From positions 44,150,961 to 44,214,960 of the forward strand of contig NC_030686.2 of the NCBI RefSeq assembly GCF_000004195.4: 64,000 nt of DNA, in the 5' to 3' direction. This document shows positions 1-10,336 of this stretch, piece by piece. The DNA comes from Xenopus tropicalis. Its lineage: Eukaryota; Chordata; Amphibia; Anura; Pipidae. The notes under the pieces were generated by a model. The model was not told the DNA's origin. It did not search any database and saw nothing but the letters and a program-made list of their open reading frames with translations. How positions within the stretch are numbered: the stretch's first letter is position 1; every line of letters begins with the position of its first letter. Position numbers and translations under genes: made by a program.

Positions 1-104
1 TAGAAATTCATTTGAATAAATTAGGAAACTGGAAGCCTAAGTGATGTAATCTCTTCTTTCCCTCCAATGAATCATTTTATTTTGTTGCTAAACTCAGGTT
101 AACA

Positions 105-1178
105 GCCCGTGCCTTTGTACTAACAGCCAAATCCCCCCCTAACTGGCCTTCAGGCTGGGCCCCCTTAGCCCATAACAAGGTTACAGATATATAGAAACAT
201 TGGGGTAACAGTCACCCTGCTATAGTTCCAGGGGTACCCAGGGCACAAATAACACTCCACCCCCCCCCCTAACTGGCCTTCAGGCTGGGCCCCCTTAGCC
301 CATAACAAGGTTACAGATATATAGAAACATTGGGGTAACAGTCACCCTGCTATAGTTCCAGGGGTACCCAGGGCACAAATAAGCACTCACCCCAAATCTC
401 CCCCTAACTGGCCTTCAGGCTGGGCCCCCTTAGCCCATAACAAGGTTACAGATATATAGAAACATTGGGGTAACAGTCACCCCGCTATAGTTCCAGGGGT
501 ACCCAGGGCACAAATAAGCACTCACCCCAAATCCCCCCCTAACTGGCCTTCAGGCTGGGCCCCCTTAGCCCATAACAAGGTTACAGATATATAGAAACAT
601 GGGGGTAACAGTCACCCTGCTATAGTTCCAGAGGTACCCAGGGCACAAATAAGCACTCACCCCAAATCCCCCCCTAACTGGCCTTCAGGCTGGGCCCCCT
701 TAGCCCATAACAAGGTTACAGATATATAGAAACATTGGGGTAACAGTCACCCTGCTATAGTTCCAGAGGTACCCAGGGCACAAATAAGCACTCACCCCAA
801 ATCCCCCCCTAACTGGCCTTCAGGCTGGGCCCCCTTAGCCCATAACAAGGTTACAGATATATAGAAACATTGGGGTAACAGTCACCCTGCTATAGTTCCA
901 GGGGTACCCAGGGCACAAATAAGCACTCACCCCAAATCTCCCCCTAACTGGCCTTCAGGCTGGGCCCCCTTAGCCCATAACAAGGTTACAGATATATAGA
1001 AACATTGGGGTAACAGTCACCCCGCTATAGTTCCAGGGGTACCCGGGGCACAAATAAGCACTCACCCCAAATCTCCCCCTAACTGGCCTTCAGGCTGGGC
1101 CCCCTTAGCCCATAACAAGGTTACAGATATATAGAAACATTGGGGTAACAGTCACCCTGTTAGTTCCAGGGGTACCCA
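105..1178 (+). repeat. 135-bp satellite array, about 8 copies
   Basis: Units start with AACTGGCCTTCAGGCTGGGC at 141, 271, 406, 541, 676, 811, 946 and 1081, so the period is 135 bp (the first spacing is 130). Copies are nearly identical, differing at single bases and in the length of a C-run. A second array of the same unit lies inverted at 22404-23074. Confidence 0.95.
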
Positions 1179-2210
1179 TACGTGTATATGTGTTCCTGTT
1201 ACATGTTTATCCTATGGAAGTTACAGTAATGAATCCCAATACATTGCTGCACACACCTAGTTTATTCCTCTTTATCTATATATATATATATATCTATGCA
1301 CTAGCAGTGCAGCAAATCTCCCCTATTAGGGGTGCCTCCTTTGCCCCCCACAGGTGCCTGTTATGGTTGAGCCCCCTGCCAGGCTGGGATTAGGGATTAG
1401 AGTAGGGATTGAGGCAGTGGGTGTGGGTCCCACCATGCAGGCTCGCCGCTCACACACACACAGCTTCTCTTCTGGGAGTGCCACTTCCTTCCAACCTGTT
1501 GGGCCAGAACACTCCAGCAATCAGCCCAGGTTTATTTTGGGGAAAAGCAATTCTGTACACAATTGAGAGAGGGCTGGGCCACTTGGCTCCCCCCGGGAAA
1601 CTCTCCGAGTCACTATTTAATGTAGACGTTGGATTGCACTTGCCCATAACACATCTCGTCTGCAGCAGGTAAGTACTTCCTTCCCAGCACAATAGAATTC
1701 CCCTGTTCCAATGGATGTATCCTGGGCAGAGCCCATTTATGCCTAACAATTATATTTATACATTGAACGGTAGGGGTTCTGTATGTCTGTGCATAGCCTT
1801 ATGGTCTGCAGTTACTTTGGGGGGTCCCTACTGACTTGGGGGGGTTAAAGCAATGGTTGCTGTCTAGGCACAAACACTGTAAGCTGCCCGGACCTGAGCA
1901 GTCTCTGAGATGTGAGAGCTGTCACTTGCTTAGCTATGGCTAAGGGTTACTGTTACCCTGGCTTAGCACTCCCTTATATACTCTATCTGTATAGGTTTCT
2001 CTTCTCTATACACTTCTACTGTAATGTTTGGTCTTATTTTGTCTGGATGTGAAGTTGTATATAAAGTAGAGACGTAATGACAAATAAATGCAATTTTATA
2101 ACTCTTAAATACAGTTTTGTAAATATTTTCTGTAACCATGTGTCTGTTTCTCATTCCTTTCTCTCTTTATGTCTCTCTTTCTAGTTAGTTACGTTATAAA
2201 AGAGCCTTCT

Positions 2211-3679
2211 GTCACACAATTCTGTTATACAGATAGCTAGAATCTCAGCCATAAAGCAGGGCAGGACTGCTGCTTACAATGGGGGGATCAGATAGGATCT
2301 GTGCCACTGTGACAGAATGCTCTGTTATACAGATAGCTAGAATCTCAGCCATAAAGCAGGGCAGGACTGCTGCTTACAATGGGGGGATCAGATAGGATCT
2401 GTGCCACTGTGACAGAATGCTCTGTTATACAGATAGCTAGAATCTCAGCCATAAAGCAGGGCAGGACTGCTGCTTACAATGGGGGGATCAGATAGGATCT
2501 GTGCCACTGTGACAGAATGCTCTGTTATACAGACAGCTAGAATCTCAGCCATAAAGCAGGGCAGGGCTGCTGCTTACAATGGGGGGATCAGATAGGATCT
2601 GTGCCACTGTGACAGAATGCTCTGTTATACAGATAGCTAGAATCTCAGCCATAAAGCAGGGCAGGACTGCTGCTTACAATGGGGGGGATCAGATAGGATC
2701 TGTGCCACTGTGACAGAATGCTCTGTTATACAGATAGCTAGAATCTCAGCCATAAAGCAGGGCAGGACTGCTGCTTACAATGGGGGGATCAGATAGGATC
2801 TGTGCCACTGTGACAGAATGCTCTGTTATACAGATAGCTAGAATCTCAGCCATAAAGCAGGGCAGGACTGCTGCTTACAATGGGGGGATCAGATAGGATC
2901 TGTGCCACTGTGACAGAATGCTCTGTTATACAGATAGCTAGAATCTCAGCCATAAAGCAGGGCAGGACTGCTGCTTACAATGGGGGGATCAGATAGGATC
3001 TGTGCCACTGTGACAGAATGCTCTGTTATACAGATAGCTAGAATCTCAGCCATAAAGCAGGGCAGGACTGCTGCTTACAATGGGGGGATCAGATAGGATC
3101 TGTGCCACTGTGACAGAATGCTCTGTTATACAGATAGCTAGAATCTCAGCCATAAAGCAGGGCAGGACTGCTGCTTACAATGGGGGGATCAGATAGGATC
3201 TGTGCCACTGTGACAGAATGCTCTGTTATACAGATAGCTAGAATCTCAGCCATAAAGCAGGGCAGGACTGCTGCTTACAATGGGGGGGGATCAGATAGGA
3301 TCTGTGCCACTGTGACAGAATGCTCTGTTATACAGATAGCTAGAATCTCAGCCATAAAGCAGGGCAGGACTGCTGCTTACAATGGGGGGATCAGATAGGA
3401 TCTGTGCCACTGTGACAGAATGCTCTGTTATACAGATAGCTAGAATCTCAGCCATAAAGCAGGGCAGGACTGCTGCTTACAATGGGGGGGGATAGGATCT
3501 GTGCCACTGTGACAGAATGCTCTGTTATACAGATAGCTAGAATCTCAGCCATAAAGCAGGGCAGGACTGCTGCTTACAATGGGGGGATCAGATAGGATCT
3601 GTGCCACTGTGACAGAATGCTCTGTTATACAGATAGCTAGAATCTCAGCCATAAAGCAGGGCAGGACTGCTGCTTCCAA
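2211..3679 (+). repeat. 100-bp satellite array, about 14.6 copies
   Basis: The unit is exactly 100 bp (TCTGTTATACAGATAGCTAG recurs at 2221, 2321, 2421 and so on), with length change only in a G-run of 6-8. The unit contains the small dyad TCTGT-TAT-ACAGA. The same unit forms arrays at 11134-13152 (same orientation) and 40831-41455 (inverted). Confidence 0.95.
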
Positions 3680-3861
3680 CAGGGTTTAAAACTAAAATGA
3701 CTATATCCATGTATGCTATTATTTACTGATATTCATTTGATGATTATTTTACATTGTCACTTCCTTCTCCTATTAGATAAAACCTCTCTGTCGACTAAAT
3801 TCAGTTCTCTCACATCTGACACCAACACAAAACCCTAACTACTTTATTTCATTATTGCTTT

Positions 3862-4239
3862 TTAAAGGACAAGTCAACCCCCCAAAATATTTTTTTTGGC
3901 TAATAAAAGAAAACATATTTCTAAGCAACTTTCCAATATGAATTTATTAAACATTATTTGTAGATGTAATTGCTACTGAAAGCAGCATTTGCCTGGTTAT
4001 GGCTATTTAAACAATGTTGCAAAGGTCGGTCTCCTCCAGCGAATCAGATCTGTCAGGCTGCTCCTTGTGTTACATTGTTTCGGTCAGAGCCCCCAGGGCA
4101 GGGAATAGAGAAGCACAGACACTGCTTTTAATAGCAATTATATATATAAATAACTTAAAAACCAAATCTGCATTGAATGTAAAATGGAAAGTTGCATTTA
4201 TTAGGCAAAATTTTTTTTTTGGGTTGACTTGTCCTTTAA
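3862..4239. mobile_element. T2-type MITE
   Basis: 378-bp element with terminal inverted repeats TTAAAGGACAAGTCAACCC and its complement GGGTTGACTTGTCCTTTAA. TTAAAGG ends match the T2 class of Xenopus MITEs. No transposase. Confidence 0.8.
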
Positions 4240-5158
4240 GGCTAATTCCACATGAGGAGGTCTCTCAGGCTATAAGAATACCCGATGTTACAGTACAGGG
4301 AGGGGTAACAGTTACTACTCATTTAGGGGTCTCTGATCCAGAGAACAAGGTCCCCGAGTTTTGCCCCAAAGGAGCCCCCTGTACCCCACTGTGTGCCCCT
4401 ACACACTCCTCAGCCATGGCGGGATACACCTTCTCCAGCAGCGTAAAGACCCCCATTCCCAGGCCCTAGGGAGACACGGAGGGTGGTAGCAGCACCCCTA
4501 TGATCTCTGGGTGCCAACCTTCTCTCTTCTCCTGCTGAGGCCTCCTGTGCCCCAGGCTCCCAGCAGCACCCACTCTCCTGCACTGAGTCCTGAGGGGAAA
4601 CCACCTAACAACCCTGCGCCAATAGGGATACAAACCGACCCACAGGGTAAGCCCAACCTGCATGGGGATCTCCGACCTAAACCATTACAGAGCCAACCCA
4701 AGAGAGCAGGGGAAGGATTATTACCCTTCTACCCAACAAGACTATGATATTCAGTGTTCCTTGCCTATTACTGGCACCGTGGGTAAGAGTTCCTGCCACT
4801 GGGTCAGTTATTGCTATTGTCTATCTCAGCTTTACTCAATGAGGCTTCCCAAGCTTCTCATGTTCTACACCCAGGCCTCACCCATTAGAGCAACATTCAC
4901 TGAGAGTTACACAGGAATCTGCCACAATGTCTCTTGCCTACATGTTTACATTGCCTGCAAGTAGGAACTAGTAGGTAACTGGGGTGCATGGGAAACTGGG
5001 GAGAGTGGGTGTGAGTGGGTAACTGGGGTGAGTGGCCAAACACAATGTCACCAGTGATTTCCTATGAAGACATGAAGGCTCTTCCCCTGTCCCCTGTACC
5101 CTGTCCCTCGCAGCCCCTGGTGCCATTCTCAGTACCAGTTCCCTTCTCACTGCGCTTC
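4240..5158. other. Unassigned stretch upstream of the 24-bp minisatellite
   Basis: No gene or repeat boundary recognised. Open frames here are short and Pro-rich on both strands, as expected from GC-rich low-complexity DNA. Confidence 0.4.
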
Positions 5159-5481
5159 CCTGGCACACAGTCCCCCAACACCCCTGGCACACAGTCCCCC
5201 CACACCCCTGGCACACAGTCCCCCGACACCTCGGGCACACAGTCCCCCGACACCCCGGGCACACATTCTTCCGACACCCCGGGCACACAGTCCCCCGACA
5301 CCCCTGGCACACAGTCCCCCGACACCCCTGGCACACAGTCCCCCGACACCCCTGGCACACAGTCCCCCGACACCCCGGGCACACAGTCCCCCGACACCCC
5401 TGGCACACATTCCCCCGACACCCCTGGCACACAGTCCCCCAACACCCCTGGCACACAGTCCCCCAACACCCCTGGCACTAT
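5159..5481 (+). repeat. 24-bp minisatellite, about 13 copies
   Basis: Repeat of CACAGTCCCCCGACACCCCT plus four bases, period 24. Because 24 is divisible by 3 the array is open in several frames; on the + strand it would read Gly-Thr-Gln-Ser-Pro-Asp-Thr-Pro repeats, mucin-like. No splice or homology evidence that it is translated. Confidence 0.9.
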
Positions 5482-6565
5482 AGTGTTGTACGTGGGTGAA
5501 CCTGCCCAAGGTGCTAAGTAATAAAGCAGTTAATGTGGGTTCTGGTTGAGGTGCATCAAGGTTTCCCCAGTCCTCCTTACTGTCTCTATAAATTCAGCCA
5601 TGATAGATCCTCACAAGCACAAACCCCATGGTCGCCAGTAGTTTGCGATGATTAAGTTGATAGATGGCGGTTCCAGCAAAGCTGTATGTTACGGCGCTGC
5701 AGCAAACCCAGAAGGCCTCATTACTTACCAGCTACAGGCATTGGCCTCTCTGTATGAGTGACAGTAATGGCTTCTCCGTGTCCCTACTGTGCCCTCACAC
5801 TCGGTGCTGTATTGGAGGCCTCCGGTGCCCCAGTCTGTTGTTAATAATCCCGTTATGGCATCAGTGCCGGTTTGCAGCCCCTGATACGATGAACAATGTA
5901 CACAATTATCATCCATTATTGCTTAGTTCTAGGACTTGGATTCCCTGTGTCAGATACTAGAATTATTTGTTATTTGTTTTGTTATTTGCAAACACAGCAG
6001 CTGGTACATTCCCTGAGGCACACAGTCCGGTGCCACACATGCCTCTGCCTCCTACCTGCCTTCACATACATGAGCGTAACCTCCCTGACTAACAAGGCCA
6101 ATAAATGACCAAAAAGGTTAGTCTGGTTGCCCCCCACACAATAGCCTGTTTATTGCCACCTAAGCCAATCCTTTTCTCAAATGGACCATGGTAGATGATG
6201 GCCAATTCTTGACCTTTACTAGCCACCTCCAGCTTCTTCCCCTGCCCCACAGGAGAACGATACAGTAGGCTTTATGGAGCTCCATTCAATGCACCGTGGC
6301 TGCTTCGCACAATTGCCTCTGCCCGCACAGCACAAACTCTTTCCATAACAAAATGCTCACAACTGGCCCCATACAACCCTCACCTCACAGTCCAACTTAC
6401 ATTTTACAGCCTCTAGTGACAACTTCCATTTAACAGAATTTGCTCTCTGATTGGCTCAACTCCATGGCACAACCACGTTTGGACAGAACCCTGTCTCCAC
6501 CCAGATATACCACAATATCAGGCTTTTGTTAGGGCCACATAAACAACTGCTTTCTATGTTCTGTT
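5482..6565. other. Unassigned intergenic stretch
   Basis: No repeat family recognised. A 46-codon hydrophobic frame on the - strand (5594-5731) is discussed as a possible exon remnant; otherwise nothing seen. Confidence 0.35.
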
Positions 6566-6920
6566 GAGGTCCCCATACACATTAAGATTCACTCACTTGG
6601 CGAGGTCGCCAATCGAGCGGATCTTCACCCGATATCCCCACCTACGGGTGGGCGATATCGGGGAGTGTGTAGGTTAATTAAACGATCGAATTATAATGGC
6701 GGCAATGGGGCAGTAGGTTCGGGGACCGCATCAACAAGCCGGTGAGGTCCCCGATCCGACTGCATTTTCTAACCTGCCCGATCGATATCTGGCCAATTTC
6801 AGGCCAGATATCAGTCGGGCAGGCCCGTTGGTAGTGCCCCTACACGGGCCGATTAGCTGCCGAATCTGTCTAAGGGACCAATATCGGCAGCTACAATCAG
6901 CCCGTGTATGGGGACCTTTA
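6566..6920. mobile_element. T2-type MITE, GTCCCCATACAC family
   Basis: Terminal inverted repeats AGGTCCCCATACAC and GTGTATGGGGACCTTTA. The interior is full of short dyads (CGATATCG, AGCTGCCGA/TCGGCAGCT). One of about 12 copies of this family in the window. Confidence 0.8.
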
Positions 6921-6949
6921 GCGTTGGTAATTTAATGTTTGTAGATGGA

Positions 6950-7215
6950 TAGGGATTTGGCTAAAGGATCATGTACAGAAGGTGGTTTTCAACAAAACAT
7001 TCTCTAATTGGAGAAGGGATGTTAGTGGGGTGCCACAGGCTTCTGACTTGGGTCCCATTTGATATCCTTTGTTCATTAATGACTTGGGGAGCACTGTAAG
7101 TAATGTATCAGTGATTGCAGGAGACTGGGCTATTAGTTCCACCCAGGGTGCAGCCTATTTGCAGGGGGATATGGGCAAACTGGGAGACTGTGTGCCTAAG
7201 TGGCAAATGAGATTG
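6950..7215 (+). mobile_element. LINE reverse-transcriptase fragment (decayed)
   Basis: Reading + strand across 7025-7200 gives a degraded RT core: Gly-Val-Pro-Gln-Ala followed by Leu-Gly-Pro-Ile, then Phe-Ile-Asn-Asp-Leu. The FADDT catalytic box is decayed to Ile-Ala-Gly-Asp-Trp. This order is typical of CR1/L2-like non-LTR elements. A stop interrupts the frame; it is a dead remnant. Confidence 0.6.
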
Positions 7216-7727
7216 GCCAAGCGTCTGAGCTCATAGTTACGTTGCTCAACCCGAGAGTAGTTTCCATTAAATTGTTCCTTGAAAGAGTAAAAGTGAATTG
7301 AAGAGCTGTATTAATATAAAGTGGATAATGTGGCCTTTGTGCATTCCTTCTGCTGTCCGTGTAATGGCCTCGCTGCTACCCAGTCAATACTCTCCTTGGT
7401 TGGTTGCCAGCGCTTTAACTCTCGATTGTGTTTCTTTTTGTGTATGAAATGCCTTCCCTCCTCTTCCTCTTTGTACTGTTTCCCCTCCCCACACGCACCA
7501 AATATCCCTCTCACACCCCAAACCCTTCCTATGGGATTAATGATGGAATCTTCTCCAGGCAAGGGTGGAATAATTATGTCCATTCTATCCAACATTTAGT
7601 CAGAGTTTTATTTTTATTCCAAAAGGATTATTTTCACACTTTTTTTTTAGATTCTATTATCATAATTGTGGGTGGGGCTTTATTTGAAATAATCCCGTAT
7701 AATCCCATATCCACCTTTCCGCCGTAT

Positions 7728-8067
7728 CGAAAGAATCAGCCTGTGTCAATTTCCCAACGTGGGTGACTGTAGGTGTTGGTTATGGGACAACCCGAGCTTG
7801 TTATTATCCATACTGGAGATGTTACAGTAGGAACTAAAGGCAGGAGTTTGTTTATTCTAATGATCCGTCTCCAGTTAGCACTTGGGAAGCTGCAGAACAG
7901 GATAAAAGTTTGTCAATGATGGAAACATAGAGGGCACTATATATATATATACAGTATCTGGCCCAACAAGTGGCCCAGAATGGCTATAGTTGAGGGATTA
8001 GGAGTTGCCTCCATGCATTGCCAAAGCTGATATCTCCAGGAAGGTGATGTCTGATTGGTCCAAACCC
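7728..8067 (+). repeat. Copy 1 of a local 340-bp direct duplication
   Basis: Nearly identical to 9831-10170, 2.1 kb downstream, including an identical (TA)n ACAGTATCTGGCCCAAC stretch. Copy 1 stops exactly where a T2 MITE begins. Confidence 0.85.
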
Positions 8068-8408
8068 TAAAGGCCCCCATACACAGGCCGATTGTAGCTG
8101 CCAATATGGGTCCCTCAGACTGATTCGGCAGCTTATCGGCCCGTGTAGAGACAGAAACGAGGGGCATACCCAACCGATATCTGGCCTGAAATTGGCCAGA
8201 TATCGATCGTCCAGGTTAAAAGATTCAGTCGGATTGGGGACCACATCGGCTCGTTGATGCGGTCCCTGAACCGACTGCCCCATTGTCGCCAATATAATTC
8301 GATCGTTTGGCCCCAGGGGCCTACACACTCCCCGATATCGCCCACCCGTAGGTGGGGATATCGGGTGAAGATCCGCTCGCTTGGCGATCTCGCCAAGCGA
8401 GTGAATCT
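8068..8408. mobile_element. T2-type MITE, GTCCCCATACAC family (right end missing)
   Basis: Starts TAAAGGCCCCCATACACAGG and runs to the point where a second copy in the same orientation begins, so the two are head-to-tail. Confidence 0.7.
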
Positions 8409-8787
8409 TAAGGTGGCCATACACGGGCCGATTCTAGCTGCTGATATGGGTCCCTTAGACAGATTCGGCAGCTAATTGGCCCGTGTATGGGCACTACCGA
8501 CGGGCCTGCCCGACCAATATCTGACCTGAAATCGGGCATATCTCGATCGGGCAGGTTAGAAAATCTAGTCGGATCGGGGACCGCATTGGCTCGTTGATGC
8601 GGTCCCCGAACCGACTTTGCCTATACCTGTCATTATAATTCAATTGTTTGGCCCCAGGGCCAAACGATCGAATTAGCCTACACGTTCCCCGATATCGCCC
8701 ACTCGTAGGTAGGGTTATCGGGTGAAGATCTGCTCGGTTGGTGACCTCGTCCAGCGAGTGGATCTTCACGTGTATGGGGACCTTTAT
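8409..8787. mobile_element. T2-type MITE, GTCCCCATACAC family
   Basis: Starts AAGGTGGCCATACACGGGCC and ends GTGTATGGGGACCTTTAT. Same family and orientation as its left neighbour. Confidence 0.75.
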
Positions 8788-9830
8788 TCGTAACCCATGA
8801 AGTTGCACTAGAACAAAAAGAAAACTTGTCATGGGATTGTGACTTCACACGTATAAATAAATGGACCCTGTATGTGACTGTAAGGAAATGAGAGATGATG
8901 AACGAGTGGCGGCGGAAGGTGAGGACTCCCTGACAGACCCGGGGACGGTTCCGCTTGAAGGGAAAGGCTACGGAGAGAGTTCCATGTTCTGCATCTCACA
9001 AGCAATCAATAAAGCTGCCACTTCCGACCTGTGACCTTTCGGATTCTGCAAGGGATTTATTGAACATATTTGCATTTAAATGAGACATTTGGGGCTGTTT
9101 TTAATTAAATGAGCTCCAGCTGCTCCGCTGACATTAACCCTTCGTTTCTCCCCCATTGGGTGCATGCCACTGCGCGGACTGCCAATAAAGAAACATAACG
9201 AGATTACATAAAAACCCATTAATGAGATGGAGTTAAGCTGACAGAAATTTCTTGGTAACGTCACAGTCCGAGCAGCTGAAATATGAAGCTCAGAGTTATA
9301 GTGGCAAGTACTATAAATCAGCACTTCCCAATGGCCGAGTCCTCAGTCAGCAGCGTTCCATGTCCAACTTCCCTCACTGATCTAGAACCGAAGTCTAAAG
9401 CTTCAGTGGCCACTGCCCCAAACCAGTGGCCCCCAGTCCCACACAGTCGTCAACAATGTATTCAGCATATCCTCTGCACTAGTGGGAAGGCCAGTGAATG
9501 GGTGATATTAGCCCCAGATCGGGGATTTGGCGAGTGACATAATATGCACATTTGATGGCCAACGTGGCCCTTCCAAGTTTGCACACAACTGGCCACAGAT
9601 CTGGTTGTTTGGCCAGTGGAACAAAAAGATCACTCTTCTCCTGTGTGAACAGCTTTATTCTCAAAATACTGGTAAGGATTCCCTGAAAAAATGGGTCTTC
9701 CAATGTTTGGTACTGTCCTGTTACTGCCCCCCAGTGTTGTAGAACTTGCCCTTTTTTCCTTCTTGGGCATTTGTCATTTGTTGGTGGACTTCCGGTGGAC
9801 TTCCAGACTTCCGAAGACTTTCATGGCAAA
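8788..9830. other. Unassigned stretch between MITEs and duplication copy 2
   Basis: Nothing supported. A 49-codon ATG frame at 8888-9036 has no homology that I recognise. Confidence 0.35.
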
Positions 9831-10170
9831 TCAAAAGAATCAGCCGGTGTCAATTTCCCAATGTGGGTGACTGTAGGTGTTGGTTATGGGACAACCCAAG
9901 CTTGTTATTATCCATACTGGAGATGTTACAGTAGGAACTAAAGGCAGGAGTTTGTTTATTCTAATGATCCGTCTCCAGTTACCACTTGGGAAGCTGCAGA
10001 ACAGGATAAAAGTTTGTCAATGATGGAAACATAGAGGGCACTATATATATATATACAGTATCTGGCCCAACAAGTGGCCCAGAATGGCTATAGTTGAGGC
10101 ATTAGGAGTTGCCTCCATGCATTGCCAAAGCTGATATCTCCAGGAAAACTATATCTGATTGGTCCAAACC
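9831..10170 (+). repeat. Copy 2 of the local 340-bp direct duplication
   Basis: Matches 7728-8067 with only a few base differences. It ends about 165 bp before the gene A start codon, so it could be part of the gene A upstream region. Confidence 0.85.
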
Positions 10171-10336
10171 CTGTTTTTTATGGAGCTTCATTACTATATA
10201 CTGTCAATGTTCTGCCACAATGTATTACTGATACTCTAATATGTAGATAGCACTTTATGCGCCTGATATACCTGTAAAATACTAATCAAAAACCATTCTG
10301 TTTTTAGCCAGGGGCTGCCGCTGGTAGGTCTGGAAA

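Noticed and set aside
2211..3679. Regular direct repeats resembling a CRISPR array
   Set aside because: The whole 100-bp unit is repeated with no unique spacers, in a vertebrate-type genome; it is a satellite. The same applies to the other arrays.
4014..4469. 151-codon + strand frame
   Set aside because: It starts inside the T2-type MITE (3862-4239) and runs through its right TIR into low-complexity sequence; no splice or family support.
8888..9036. 49-codon ATG frame with an acidic start
   Set aside because: No recognised domain, no splice context, and length within chance expectation.
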